This document shows positions 37,371 to 46,412 of a stretch of 64,000 nucleotides of DNA, one piece after another. A program made the position numbers and the translations under genes. How positions within the stretch are numbered: the stretch's first letter is position 1; each line of letters begins with the position of its first letter. The notes beneath the pieces were generated by a model. It saw nothing but the letters and a program-made list of their open reading frames with translations. It was not told where the DNA came from and searched no databases. Source of the DNA: Fibrobacter succinogenes (GTDB lineage: Bacteria; Fibrobacterota; Fibrobacteria; Fibrobacterales; Fibrobacteraceae); assembly GCA_902756345.1 (NCBI GenBank), contig CACVQR010000001.1, positions 310,001 through 374,000 on the forward strand, read 5' to 3'.

Positions 37371-38107
37371 TAGATTACCTCCAGGTCGTTGTCGGTGTTG
37401 CTGGCGTCAATCTTTGCTTTGGGCTTTCTGCCCGCCTTGATTTCGATGACGTCATCAATGCGCTGCACGTGTCCGCTGAGCTGGCCGGCGGTTTCATCTT
37501 CGGCAATCAGGTTTTCAAGCATTTCCTTTGCTTCGGCGTACTTGCCGTCTTTGCAAAGCTGCAAGGCTCGCGCCAGAACTTCCTTGGCCTTGTCGCTCAA
37601 AGGCGGCTGCTTCTGGTCGTTATTCTGGTCTTGGTTCTGGTCCTGATTCTGCTTTTGCTTGTCGAGTTCTTCCTTCAGTTTGCGCTGAACGATTTCCACG
37701 TTCTTTTTCGCATTTTCAAAAGTGTTGTCGAGGTCAATGGCCTTCTTCAAGTAAGCGACCGATTCGCGCCATGCGGCAATGCGTTCGCTACCTTCAGCCG
37801 CTTTTTCGCCCATGCGGAAATGCGTATTCGCCAAATTGTAGGCAGCCTTCGCCGCCATCTTTTTGTCGGGCATGCGCACGGCGCTCTCAAGCTCTTTCTT
37901 GGCTTCGTCATAGTTGCCGAGCTTGTACTGGCAAGTTCCGATATTGTAGAACAAAAGCGGGTTTGCAGGCTCCGATTCACGGGCCTTCATGTACTTTTCG
38001 AGCGCACCGGCGTAGTCGCCATTCTTAAACAATTTATTGCCGTCATTAATGGGGCGCGCCCACAGCCCGGCAGCAAGTAAACACATCAAAAAAACAAGTA
38101 AACGCAT
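37370..38107 (-). CDS. Exported TPR protein, BatC/BatE-like
   Basis: 245 residues. Signal peptide MRLLVFLMCLLAAGLWA. TPR units at about 19-125 (NGDYAGALEKYMKARESEP, YNIGTCQYKLGNYDEAKKEL, AAYNLANTHFRMGEKA), a Gln/Asn/Asp linker near 155-175 and a final TPR-like pair. First gene of a two-gene operon. Role inferred from similarity to the TPR members of Bat aerotolerance operons; the usual MoxR and VWA genes are not adjacent. Confidence 0.75.
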   Translation of the reverse strand: MRLLVFLMCLLAAGLWARPINDGNKLFKNGDYAGALEKYMKARESEPANPLLFYNIGTCQYKLGNYDEAKKELESAVRMPDKKMAAKAAYNLANTHFRMGEKAAEGSERIAAWRESVAYLKKAIDLDNTFENAKKNVEIVQRKLKEELDKQKQNQDQNQDQNNDQKQPPLSDKAKEVLARALQLCKDGKYAEAKEMLENLIAEDETAGQLSGHVQRIDDVIEIKAGRKPKAKIDASNTDNDLEVI

Positions 38108-38190
38108 TCTAATACCTTCGACTAAGAATATACAAAAATGCCTAGCGCACGGCCAGACATTCTCTTAGGTAAAGATATGGCTTGACTTTA

Positions 38191-39963
38191 TTAATCTACA
38201 TGCACCACCGGGTTCACCCAGTCAATGTGGTCAAAATTCTTGGAGCCCAGTTCATCGGTTTCAAGAGAAATTTTTTTACCACCGCGAATGTCCAAGTCGG
38301 CAGTTGCCGTCTGGCGGCCTTCCATACGCCCGCTACGCCAGATCTCCTTGTCGTCGACACGCACGATAAATTCTACCACACCGTTGCCCGATTCATCGTC
38401 AACGCCGCAAGTTACGGTAAATCGAGAAGCGTTTTCCGGAAGCGCGTAAACATGTTTCGACGGCGCATGCGATCCGATTCCGTTCAGGTAAAGTGTGCCG
38501 TTCAAATGCAATGGATTGTTGTCGACCGTTTTGCCGATATTCGTGTTGCCGTAGCCTTGAGACTGGTGTAGCAATTTCAAGTTATAAACAAAGCTTTCAC
38601 CCTTCTTGAGGTGGTAAGCGGTTTTTGCCTGCTGCAAATAGCTCCCGCCCACATCTACCAAATAAATCAAGGCAAACAATGCATAAGGCACAAGCGCGGG
38701 CAACTTCACCTTGCCGCATACCAGCAAAGCCTTGTCGAGTGCCGCCGGCGCAAACGTATGCACCATGTAGGCAAGCATCACCACGATGCCCGCCATGGCA
38801 ATCCAGAACCAAAGCGCGCTTCCGCGAATCGATGTCATCATCGAAATGTTCAAGAAGGCGACCATCGAGAGGAGTACCGCCCAAATCACGACCGGGCGGT
38901 TCTTGCAGGCGACTCCTGCAATGGCAACGACAGCGGCTGCTAGCACATAGCGTTCATGCATGCACGGCAAAATCATAAAGAAGGCTAACGCATTCAATGC
39001 CGCCAAGGTCATCACGCGCGATACCGGCAAGCGCTTGAAGAAGGTCAACGCCATCACCGCGACCGAAACAACCACAAAGAAAATCTTTCCTAGCAGGCCC
39101 GGATTCATGAACGAGGGTGCCCATTCAAAAATCGGCCTTGATTGCGGCGTCATGTTCCCCGAGAACACCATCCACAAGTTACCCGCATTCATCGATGCAT
39201 AAGGATATTCGTCGATCGTACTCAGGTAAGCCTGGGCAAATTCCTTGCTAAAATTCCCCGCGATAATAAACGGCAAGAACACCAGCAGGAACACGCCCGC
39301 CATCGAGAGAAGTCCTTGCCACATCACCTTGCGGTAACGCAAAGAAAGCGCACCGAACACCGGCAAGAACATAATCATCTGGAACTTCGTCAAAAGTCCG
39401 AGCATAAACAGAGCCATGCCCAAGCCATAAGTTTTAGGCTTGCTGGCATACCAAAGACCCCACACGCAGAACGTCACCGGCAATACGTCGACCTGTCCCC
39501 AAATGGGGCCGTCCAGGTAAAACGCCGGGTTTGCCACCACCAGGAGCATCACGATGGTTTTGACTTCGGGAAGCCAGCTCTTTTTATGAATGCGAAGCCA
39601 CACAAAATGAGCAAGCGAAATATGCGCAAGAATCACCGGGAAAAGGCAGAACTGCTTGAGTTCGTATTCCAAATCCATATTGAGGCCGGTCACCTGGTAA
39701 ATGGCGCCAACCACGCGGAGCCACAACACATAAAGCGGCGGGTAGTTGCCGGTAAAGTTCCCGACACCCTGCTGCAAGTCAGTCACCCAATGGCGCCAGA
39801 ACGTCAAATCCGACGCGAACCCGATTCCGTGCAGCATCACGAAATTGAGCAGAATAACCAACAGTCCCCAAAGGGCAAAGGAATCCTGCTTAAAACAACC
39901 CTTGACTTTTTCAAGAATAGCCGGCACAAGATTTTTCAATGTAAACTTTATCGGTAAACGCAT
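38191..39963 (-). CDS. GT-C type membrane glycosyltransferase fused to an NPCBM domain
   Basis: 590 residues. Residues 20-440 carry 10-12 membrane segments; the first loop has the acidic ASDLTFWRHWV and NYPPLYVL pattern of polyprenol-phosphate-sugar dependent GT-C enzymes (related to GT39/GT83-type mannosyltransferases). From about 470 a soluble NPCBM/NEW2-like domain follows: LNGIGSHAPSKHVYALPE, FTVTCGVDDESG and EFIVRVDDKEIWRSGRM, a sugar-binding jelly roll mostly found in glycosidases. Predicted to add a sugar to an envelope polymer or protein outside the membrane. The fusion is unusual. Confidence 0.8.
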   Translation of the reverse strand: MRLPIKFTLKNLVPAILEKVKGCFKQDSFALWGLLVILLNFVMLHGIGFASDLTFWRHWVTDLQQGVGNFTGNYPPLYVLWLRVVGAIYQVTGLNMDLEYELKQFCLFPVILAHISLAHFVWLRIHKKSWLPEVKTIVMLLVVANPAFYLDGPIWGQVDVLPVTFCVWGLWYASKPKTYGLGMALFMLGLLTKFQMIMFLPVFGALSLRYRKVMWQGLLSMAGVFLLVFLPFIIAGNFSKEFAQAYLSTIDEYPYASMNAGNLWMVFSGNMTPQSRPIFEWAPSFMNPGLLGKIFFVVVSVAVMALTFFKRLPVSRVMTLAALNALAFFMILPCMHERYVLAAAVVAIAGVACKNRPVVIWAVLLSMVAFLNISMMTSIRGSALWFWIAMAGIVVMLAYMVHTFAPAALDKALLVCGKVKLPALVPYALFALIYLVDVGGSYLQQAKTAYHLKKGESFVYNLKLLHQSQGYGNTNIGKTVDNNPLHLNGTLYLNGIGSHAPSKHVYALPENASRFTVTCGVDDESGNGVVEFIVRVDDKEIWRSGRMEGRQTATADLDIRGGKKISLETDELGSKNFDHIDWVNPVVHVD

Positions 39964-39987
39964 GAGGGTAAATATAATTATTTGAGG

Positions 39988-41253
39988 CTATTTCCAAAAT
40001 GCAAAAAGCAGACTTGTCATTTTTTCGTGATCTGCAACGCTTGTCATTTCGCGAATGCTGTGCATGCTGAGCATGGGCTCGCCAATGTCTACCGTCGGGA
40101 TCCCGAGCGAGGCCGAAATGGCGGGGCCAACCGTCGAGCCGCAGGGCATGTCGTTACGCATCACGAAAGTCTGGCACGGAACATTATTTTGTTCACAAAG
40201 CATCTTGAAACGGGCGTTCGAAAACACGTCACTGGCATAGCGCTTTTGAGAATTCATCTTCAGTACCACGCCTCCACCCAGAACGGGAGCGTGGTTGGGT
40301 TCATGCCTTTGCACAAAGTTCGGGTGTTCGGCATGCGCCATATCGATGGAGAGGGCGAAACTAGACGAAAGAACGCTCGCAAGCTCGCTACAGACGAGAG
40401 ACGAAAGTGACTTGTCATTCTGAGCGGAGCGTAGCGAAGTCGAAGAATCTAGAGCAGCAGACATAGCAACGTTTTCTAGTACGCTCTTCAAGAAATTTCC
40501 GGCGGCGCCTTCGCGGGTCTCGGAACCGACCTCTTCGTTATTGAAGAATGCTGCTACCTGAAAATCCTTTTCCAACGCGCCTGCCGCAGCAAAAGCCTCG
40601 GCAATGGCGTGGCAACTGCTCAAGTTATCAAGGCGACCCGAATAAATCCATTCGTTTTCAAAACCGCCAAACTGCGCCGGCTGCGCATCAAAGAGCTGCA
40701 CGTCAAAATCAAGTAGCTTCGCCCCCGCAGGGAGTTCCGCCTGCAGGGCTTCCACAAAGCGTTCCTTGCCGCCCACGGCCGTCCACAATGCATTCAAATC
40801 GGTCTGCGGGTTCACCTTAAGGCCGTCCTGGTTCACGCCACGGTTCAGGTGGACCGCCAGTTGCGGAATGCGGAACAACTTATCGCCGCGAATCAGCTTG
40901 GTCTCTAACTTTCCATCCAGTTCATAGGCCAGCAATCCGGCGTAGCCCAAGTCGCGGTCCAGCCAACTCGTAAAAAGCGGGCTTCCGTAAATCTCGGGGT
41001 GCAAAGTGCGCACACCTGCCGCTGCAGCATCCGGGTTCGGCGTAATTTTCAACGTCGGAAAATCCGTATGCGCAAGGGCAATCCTAAACTGGGAGTCCGA
41101 ACAAATTTGTTTTGGCACCCGCACCGCTATCAAGGCGCCACCGCGCTCAAAAAAACGGGCGTTTTTTCCACATTTTGCGTCAAAAAGGGCCTTTAAGGCC
41201 TCAACCGTATGGTACGGAGTCACCGATTTGTTCAAAAATTCAAAGTATTCCAT
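39988..41253 (-). CDS. M18 family aminopeptidase
   Basis: 421 residues. Zinc ligands and catalytic residues of the M18 family: LAHTDFPTLKI (His), GRLDNLSS (Asp), NNEEVGSE (Glu pair), SIDMAHAEHPN (Asp) and MLSMHSIREM (His). The pattern GSTVGPAISA is also typical. It removes N-terminal, probably acidic, residues in the cytoplasm. In the loop before SIDMAH, residues around LDSSTSLRSAQNDK come from a dispersed repeat (40413-40455), an in-frame insertion. Confidence 0.93.
   Translation of the reverse strand: MEYFEFLNKSVTPYHTVEALKALFDAKCGKNARFFERGGALIAVRVPKQICSDSQFRIALAHTDFPTLKITPNPDAAAAGVRTLHPEIYGSPLFTSWLDRDLGYAGLLAYELDGKLETKLIRGDKLFRIPQLAVHLNRGVNQDGLKVNPQTDLNALWTAVGGKERFVEALQAELPAGAKLLDFDVQLFDAQPAQFGGFENEWIYSGRLDNLSSCHAIAEAFAAAGALEKDFQVAAFFNNEEVGSETREGAAGNFLKSVLENVAMSAALDSSTSLRSAQNDKSLSSLVCSELASVLSSSFALSIDMAHAEHPNFVQRHEPNHAPVLGGGVVLKMNSQKRYASDVFSNARFKMLCEQNNVPCQTFVMRNDMPCGSTVGPAISASLGIPTVDIGEPMLSMHSIREMTSVADHEKMTSLLFAFWK
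40413..40455 (+). repeat. Dispersed TGTCATTCTG repeat inside the aminopeptidase gene
   Basis: TGTCATTCTGAGCGGAGCG, then TAGCGAAGTCGAAGAATCTAG. It keeps the host frame open. The neighbouring 40370-40410 (AACGCTCGCAAGCTCGC and GACGAGAGACGAAAG) may belong to the same inserted stretch. Confidence 0.75.
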
Positions 41254-41349
41254 ACCCTAAAAATAGATATTACAATGATTTACAACTATTTCGCATACTT
41301 TTTTTTACCTAATGAATTTATTGACAAGTCTTTAATCTATATTCTTGAC

Positions 41350-42354
41350 ATGTCTTTTACAAAACCTCACGTTAACTGGATGGAAATTTCCGGCCTCCTG
41401 GTCGGTATCTTCTCTGCCGTCGCTGTGATGGTTTTTGGTATCGTGCTTTATGCAAAGCTTTTCTCCTCCGGCATGATCGGTGTGGAAGAATATCACCTGC
41501 ATAGCCGCTTCGAAAAGGCATTCGGCATTCGCCCGGGCACCCAAGTCCTGATTAGCGGCGTAAAGGTGGGCCGCGTAGACAGTATGTCTGTCGAAGGCGA
41601 TGGCGTCAAAATTCAGTTTATTATCGAGAAAAAGTTTCAGAACCTGATTACGGATAGCGCCAAGGTGTTCGCCATGCGCGACCAAAACATGATTGCGGCA
41701 CGCGTTATCAACATCGACATTCGCCGTGGCAAGGGCTCCGTATTGGAAGATAACGGTTTCTTGCCGCCAGGAGAATCCCAGGATATCGAAACCGTCTTGG
41801 AAAGGGTCGACATGGTTCTGGGCCGCGTAAACGGATTGATCGATGCCGCCGACACCATTCTCGGTATGGCCAAGGATACGGGTACAACCATTGGTGCTCT
41901 GTTTGGTTCCAGACTTTTGTATGACAACTTGAACCGCCAGCTTATGCGTCTCGACGACATTACCTATCAAGGCACAAAAGTTTTGCACCAGGCTTCCGGT
42001 TTGTTCGATACTATCCAATATCACGTTCCGGTCTTGCTTGAAAAGGTGGATACCATTGCAACGACTGTCTCTGAAATGATGGTTGAGGTCAGGCCCTTGC
42101 CGCAAAAGGTGGACAACGTGATGACTCGCGTCGATGGCTTGATGGGTCAGGTGGACAAAACCTTCGGCCGCGTCGACGGTCTCCTGAACGAGGTAAGCCT
42201 CGTTACCTCTGGACTTTCAGACTTTATGGAAGCGACGGAGCAGACACTCCAGAATGCAGACGACTTGATGGCAGGCATTTCGAACATGTGGATCGTGAAG
42301 CGTTCCATGCCTAACCAAGATTCCGTGCCCTTTATGGTGGAGACGTTATGGTAA
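41350..42354 (+). CDS. MCE/MlaD-family lipid transport protein
   Basis: 334 residues from the ATG at 41350; the frame is open further 5' through the aminopeptidase promoter region. One membrane anchor (about 13-37), then an MCE domain (about 45-125: GIRPGTQVLISGVKVGRVDSM) and a long helical tail with repeated RVDGL / KVD heptad-like units. MlaD-like proteins form rings that shuttle phospholipids across the periplasm. The usual ATPase and permease genes are not adjacent. Overlaps the next gene by seven bases. Confidence 0.85.
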   Translation: MSFTKPHVNWMEISGLLVGIFSAVAVMVFGIVLYAKLFSSGMIGVEEYHLHSRFEKAFGIRPGTQVLISGVKVGRVDSMSVEGDGVKIQFIIEKKFQNLITDSAKVFAMRDQNMIAARVINIDIRRGKGSVLEDNGFLPPGESQDIETVLERVDMVLGRVNGLIDAADTILGMAKDTGTTIGALFGSRLLYDNLNRQLMRLDDITYQGTKVLHQASGLFDTIQYHVPVLLEKVDTIATTVSEMMVEVRPLPQKVDNVMTRVDGLMGQVDKTFGRVDGLLNEVSLVTSGLSDFMEATEQTLQNADDLMAGISNMWIVKRSMPNQDSVPFMVETLW

Positions 42355-43115
42355 AGTTTAAAACTGCCATTATCGCACTCCTTGCCGCGGGCTCCATTGC
42401 AAGTGCTTCCGATTCGGGCGTTTACTCGTTCCGTGCCCAAAGATCTTTAGACAAGGGTAAATTCGCAAAGGGCTACAACCAGCTCGAACGAGCCCTGCTT
42501 GCAAGCCGCAAAGAAGCAGACTTGCTTTCGGAAGGCCGCGTACTTATCGCCATGGCGCAAATCCGTACCATGAGCCTCGACCTGGATTTTGCAGACTCGT
42601 TGCTCTCGGTCGTCCGCAAAGAAGTTTTGGACCAAGGTACGCTCTTGCAATACACGAAGGTGAAAATCAGCCTTTTGAATGCCCAAGAAAAATACAGGGA
42701 AGCGACAAAGATCTGCAGCGCCTACGACGAAAAAGCTTTAAAGAAAAATGAAGAAACCGCACAGGCTGCCTTCTACGGAGAATGCGCCATTGCCTATGCG
42801 GCTGTTCGCAGCGACCGCGCTCCCGACGCCTTAAAGATGACCGGCAAGCGTTCCGACAAGAAGGGCGGCTTTTACGCCTTCATCGCCGCCCGCATGGCAG
42901 ACCTTTCCGGCAGCGGCGAAGCCGATTCCCTTTACCGCGTTGCCGAAGAAAACGCAATCAAGGCAAACAAGCCCTACAACACGGCAACCATTCTTTATTA
43001 CCGCTCTAAATTGAAAAGCACTCCTAAAAACGAAGCAACAGACTTGAAAGCCCGCTGCAAGAACGCTTTTGAATTGATGGGACTTCCGAACAACGCCAAG
43101 CGCTGCGGGGAATAG
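42348..43115 (+). CDS. Periplasmic helical-repeat protein partner of the MCE gene
   Basis: 255 residues with a signal peptide cut near SIASAS (residue 20). All-helical, TPR-like spacing (GKFAKGYNQLERALLASRKE, ADSLLSVVRKEVL, ADSLYRVAEENAIKANK). It overlaps the MCE-family gene by seven bases, so it is probably translated with it and may act in the same lipid transport system. No specific family recognised. Confidence 0.65.
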   Translation: MVKFKTAIIALLAAGSIASASDSGVYSFRAQRSLDKGKFAKGYNQLERALLASRKEADLLSEGRVLIAMAQIRTMSLDLDFADSLLSVVRKEVLDQGTLLQYTKVKISLLNAQEKYREATKICSAYDEKALKKNEETAQAAFYGECAIAYAAVRSDRAPDALKMTGKRSDKKGGFYAFIAARMADLSGSGEADSLYRVAEENAIKANKPYNTATILYYRSKLKSTPKNEATDLKARCKNAFELMGLPNNAKRCGE

Positions 43116-43117
43116 CT

Positions 43118-43265
43118 TTAAAATTCGGAATTCGGAGTTCGGAATTCGGAGTTAAAATTCTGAATTCAGATTTCAGAATTCAGAGTTAAAATTCGGATTT
43201 GAAATTCGGAATTCGGAGTTCAGAATTCAGAGTTAAAATTCAGATTTCAGAATTCAGAATTTAAA
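43118..43265. repeat. Degenerate GAATTC-type short repeat tract
   Basis: About 150 bases made of near-identical 7-8 base steps (AATTCGG, AGTTCGG, AATTCAG, ATTTCAG), often separated by TTAAAATTC. Two larger blocks recur (GGAATTCGGAGTTC and CAGATTTCAGAATTCAGA). Similar tracts are at 44185-44278 and 52390-52423. It lies between the 3' ends of two convergent genes. Confidence 0.8.
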
Positions 43266-43310
43266 TCTCTTGGAAGTAATTTATACTCCCTCATTCCGAA
43301 TCTTTTTGCC

Positions 43311-44177
43311 TTAGTTTTCTGCCTTCGGCTCTACAGCGGCAGTCGTATCTTTTGTCGCCGTAGAATCAGCCGCGGCTTCTTTCGCCTTAGCTTCTGCGAG
43401 CTCGTCGTCACGAATCTTCTTCATGGCAAGGAGTTCACGGTAAACGATTGCCGGGTGGATCTTGCCATCGGCCATGCCATCGACGAGATACTTTACCTTC
43501 TGGTAATGCTCGTCCTTTTCCACATCGTTAATCAAGCCCTTATAGCCGATCAACCTTAAAATCTTTGAATAGAAACTCGCGCGGAATTTCTTGAAGCGCG
43601 GCTGCATCACGTCGTTCAACACCGTTTCGAGCGCAGTTTCCGTCTGCATTTCGTCAATTTCAAAACTGCGGTAAATCGTGCGAATATGGTCGGGAATGGT
43701 CGTGTCCGGGCTATCGAAATACTTACGCATCACGTTAGCGGCCTCAGTCCTGTTCGGGTAAGGTCCGCGAGCCAGGCGAAGCGCATAGTAAAGCGACAGG
43801 CGCCAGTTCTCGGGATACACGCGGCTTGCGCGGCGGAGTACCGAAAAGTCCGAAGTATCGGGAGCATCGATCGGGGTCACGCCACCAACAAAGTAATACG
43901 GCGTGTAGAACAAGGAGTCAAGGCTAGTAGAAAGTTCGGCCACATGACCGAGGTAAGCATATTCCTTACCGGTCAAGTAGCTTTCACCAAGTTCAGTCAA
44001 ACCCTTGATCCAAAAGAGTCCCGCGACCGATGCGTCGTGCCCTGCAGCCACATAATGCACCGTCGATGCCTTCGGCAAGAATGACTCGTCGAAGTTTGTA
44101 CCGGGAAGCGGCTTTGCGAAATGAAAAGCCGCTGCGATAACCGCGATAGCGAACAATATGACAACTAGGAAACGCAT
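43311..44177 (-). CDS. Membrane-anchored protein of unknown function
   Basis: 288 residues from the ATG at 44177. N-terminal membrane anchor (about 2-20), then a helical, TPR-like region (AGHDASVAGLFWIKGLTELGESYL, RASRVYPENWRLSLYYALRL) and an Ala/Glu/Lys tail. The YPENWRLSLYYA stretch reads like repeats that count steps in a helical array. No function recognised. Both ends are bordered by GAATTC-type repeats. Confidence 0.6.
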   Translation of the reverse strand: MRFLVVILFAIAVIAAAFHFAKPLPGTNFDESFLPKASTVHYVAAGHDASVAGLFWIKGLTELGESYLTGKEYAYLGHVAELSTSLDSLFYTPYYFVGGVTPIDAPDTSDFSVLRRASRVYPENWRLSLYYALRLARGPYPNRTEAANVMRKYFDSPDTTIPDHIRTIYRSFEIDEMQTETALETVLNDVMQPRFKKFRASFYSKILRLIGYKGLINDVEKDEHYQKVKYLVDGMADGKIHPAIVYRELLAMKKIRDDELAEAKAKEAAADSTATKDTTAAVEPKAEN

Positions 44178-44184
44178 AGGCAAT

Positions 44185-44278
44185 TCAGATTTCAGAGTTC
44201 AGAATTCAGAGTCGAAAATAATTCAATGGTTAATATAAATTTATTCCGAAATCTGAATTCATAATTCTGAATTATAAC
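44185..44278. repeat. GAATTC-type short repeats upstream of the unknown membrane protein
   Basis: AATTCAGATTTCAGAGTTC, AGAATTCAGAG and, after a 30-base AT spacer, CCGAAATCTGAATTC and ATAATTCTGAATTATA. The last part reaches the pyrF stop codon. Confidence 0.65.
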
Positions 44279-45165
44279 TGGCAGGCCTCCGCGAGTTTTT
44301 CGAGAGCGTCCACGCAGTCGTTTGCGAAGTTTTCGGGCTTGCCGCTGCGCTGGTAGGCAAAGTTCAAGCCACTGGAGCTGTTGAGCACGTGGAACTTGCG
44401 CTTGCCGCCACCGTTAGCGATTGCCGTAAGCACGGTCTTCGCGTCACCACCCTGACCGCCCGGAACACCCGGAATAGAAACACCCGGAATCAGGAACGGA
44501 ATTTCGTGCTTGTGGGCCACCGTGTAAGCGGTAATCTTTTCGAGTTCTTCAGGATGCGTTGCACCGACCACGGCACCGAGGTAACCGAGGTTGGCGTCCC
44601 ATTCCATAATCTTGTCAGCTACAGAATAGAAGGCTTCGGCAACATCGCGTGGATCATCGCTACGGGACACCGGCAAATCCTGGAAGTCGTGGGCGCCCTT
44701 GTTACTCGTGCGGAGCAACACATAAGCACCGTTTTCAGAATTTTCGCGAATGAACGGACCCACGGAATCAGCCCCCATCCACGGGGAAACCGTCACGGCG
44801 TCGGCCTTGTACACATCGTAAGCGGCGGTTGCATAAGCGGCGCTCGACTTACCGATGTCACCACGCTTTGCATCCAAAATAACGGGGATGCCTGCGCTGC
44901 GATAATCAGCAATCAGCTGCTGCAACACGAGCATCGCCTGCACGCTCACGCATTCGTAGTAAGCGCTGTTCGGCTTCACCACGGCGGGCGTCACGTTACG
45001 CTTTAAACAGCATTCCAGAATTTCGGAATAAAAACGCTTAATCTTGTCTTCGGCAGTACCTTCAGGGCAGCACGGGTCAATCAGCTTCATGACCGGATCC
45101 ATGCCGAGGCAAATCGGGTTACCGCACTTGGCGATACGTTCTTCTAAGCGAGCCTGGAAGTTCAT
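44272..45165 (-). CDS. pyrF: Orotidine 5'-phosphate decarboxylase (long type)
   Basis: 297 residues, the longer bacterial/archaeal subtype. The catalytic Lys-Asp network is in VILDAKRGDIGKSSAAYA; also NPICLGMDP, VKPNSAYYE and FLIPGVSIPGVPGGQGGD for phosphate binding. Last step of UMP synthesis. The start overlaps the stop of the methyltransferase gene (TAATG), so it is the last gene of the ispA-dxs-methyltransferase-pyrF operon. Confidence 0.96.
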   Translation of the reverse strand: MNFQARLEERIAKCGNPICLGMDPVMKLIDPCCPEGTAEDKIKRFYSEILECCLKRNVTPAVVKPNSAYYECVSVQAMLVLQQLIADYRSAGIPVILDAKRGDIGKSSAAYATAAYDVYKADAVTVSPWMGADSVGPFIRENSENGAYVLLRTSNKGAHDFQDLPVSRSDDPRDVAEAFYSVADKIMEWDANLGYLGAVVGATHPEELEKITAYTVAHKHEIPFLIPGVSIPGVPGGQGGDAKTVLTAIANGGGKRKFHVLNSSSGLNFAYQRSGKPENFANDCVDALEKLAEACQL

Positions 45166-46412
45166 TACTTAAGTTCCTCTTGAATCTGTGCAGCTTCGTA
45201 GCTGAGGATACCGTGAGCGACAGCGACGTTCAGGGATTCGAGTTCGCTGCTCATCGGGATCTTCACCGTTTCGTCGGCGAGTTCAATGAAGTACGGGTTG
45301 GTGCCAGCACCTTCGTTACCCACGAGGAAAGCCATCTTGCGAAGCTTGTTCGTAGGAATCTGGCGCAGGGACTGCTTGGCATGCAAATCGGTTGCGATAA
45401 TGGTGTAACCCTTGCTGCGCAAGAAGTTAATCTGGTCCACGAGATCCACGTCAAATTCAAAAGGCACACGGAGGAAGGTGCCCGAGGAACCGCGCACCAC
45501 CTTCGGGTTGAACGGGCTCACGGTACCGCGACCAAGAATCATGCCATCGGAACCAAAGCCGAGGCTCGTGCGGAAAATCGTTCCGAGGTTACCCGGATCC
45601 TGCACGGCGTCCACAAGCGTAATCACGCTGCGGCTCGATTCATAAACCGGCTTCTTGCTTGCGATGCGGGCTACGGCAATCACGCCCTGCGTGGTCATGG
45701 TCGAAGACAGACGTTTCATCTGTTCGTCAGTGAGCACGTTCAGTCTGATTTCGGCTTCGTTAATCTGTTCAATCAAGGCTTCGTCGTTAAAGGATTCCGT
45801 CACATAGACGCCCATCACGAGTTCGCGGTGATTGCTCACGAGTTCCTGCACCACATGCACGCCTTCACCAAGGAACTTGCCTTCGCGTTCGCGGCCCTTT
45901 TCGGTTGTGAGAGCCAAAAGCTTCTTGTACCAGGGCGGGTTGAAGTTGGAATCTTCGCTGGCTTCGGCCTGGGCCACGCGTGCTTCGAGTGCAGCTTCGT
46001 CCAATACTTCTTCGACTGCTTCCTTCTGTTCTTCAGGACGCTGGCGGTAAATCGGAGCACCTGCAGATGCAAATTCGCGGCGCGGGCGACGGTCGCCACC
46101 AAAGCGACCCCTGTCACCGAACGGGCGGCGACCTTCGCGGCGACCAAAGGAGCCACGGTCATCACCGTCGCGGCGCGGACGGCGTTCACGGTCAAAGCGG
46201 CCTTCGCCTTCACCATCACGGTTAAAGCGACGTTCGCCACGATCACCAAAAGGCTTACGGTCGCCAAACTTACGATCGCCACGGTCGAAAGAACGGCCAC
46301 CGCGTTCTTCGCGGTCATCGTCACGGCGCGGACGACGTTCAGGCTTCTCGCTCACTCCGAACTTACGGTCCAGAGTCACTTTTACGGTGCGGTTTTTATT
46401 TTCTTCGCTCAT
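45165..46412 (-). CDS. SpoU/TrmH-family RNA 2'-O-methyltransferase with RG-rich N-terminal extension
   Basis: 415 residues. The C-terminal SPOUT domain (about 255-410) has the knot motifs DAVQDPGNLGTIFRTSLGFG, FLVGNEGAGTNPYF and IPMSSELESLNVAVA. A substrate-binding domain (about 160-240) precedes it. Residues 20-115 are a disordered run of Arg, Gly, Asp and Phe with repeats such as RRFNRDGEGEGRFD and FGDRGRFGGDRR, an RGG-like RNA-binding tail not typical of this family. Predicted to methylate rRNA (RlmB-like) or tRNA. Overlaps dxs by four bases. Confidence 0.9.
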   Translation of the reverse strand: MSEENKNRTVKVTLDRKFGVSEKPERRPRRDDDREERGGRSFDRGDRKFGDRKPFGDRGERRFNRDGEGEGRFDRERRPRRDGDDRGSFGRREGRRPFGDRGRFGGDRRPRREFASAGAPIYRQRPEEQKEAVEEVLDEAALEARVAQAEASEDSNFNPPWYKKLLALTTEKGREREGKFLGEGVHVVQELVSNHRELVMGVYVTESFNDEALIEQINEAEIRLNVLTDEQMKRLSSTMTTQGVIAVARIASKKPVYESSRSVITLVDAVQDPGNLGTIFRTSLGFGSDGMILGRGTVSPFNPKVVRGSSGTFLRVPFEFDVDLVDQINFLRSKGYTIIATDLHAKQSLRQIPTNKLRKMAFLVGNEGAGTNPYFIELADETVKIPMSSELESLNVAVAHGILSYEAAQIQEELK

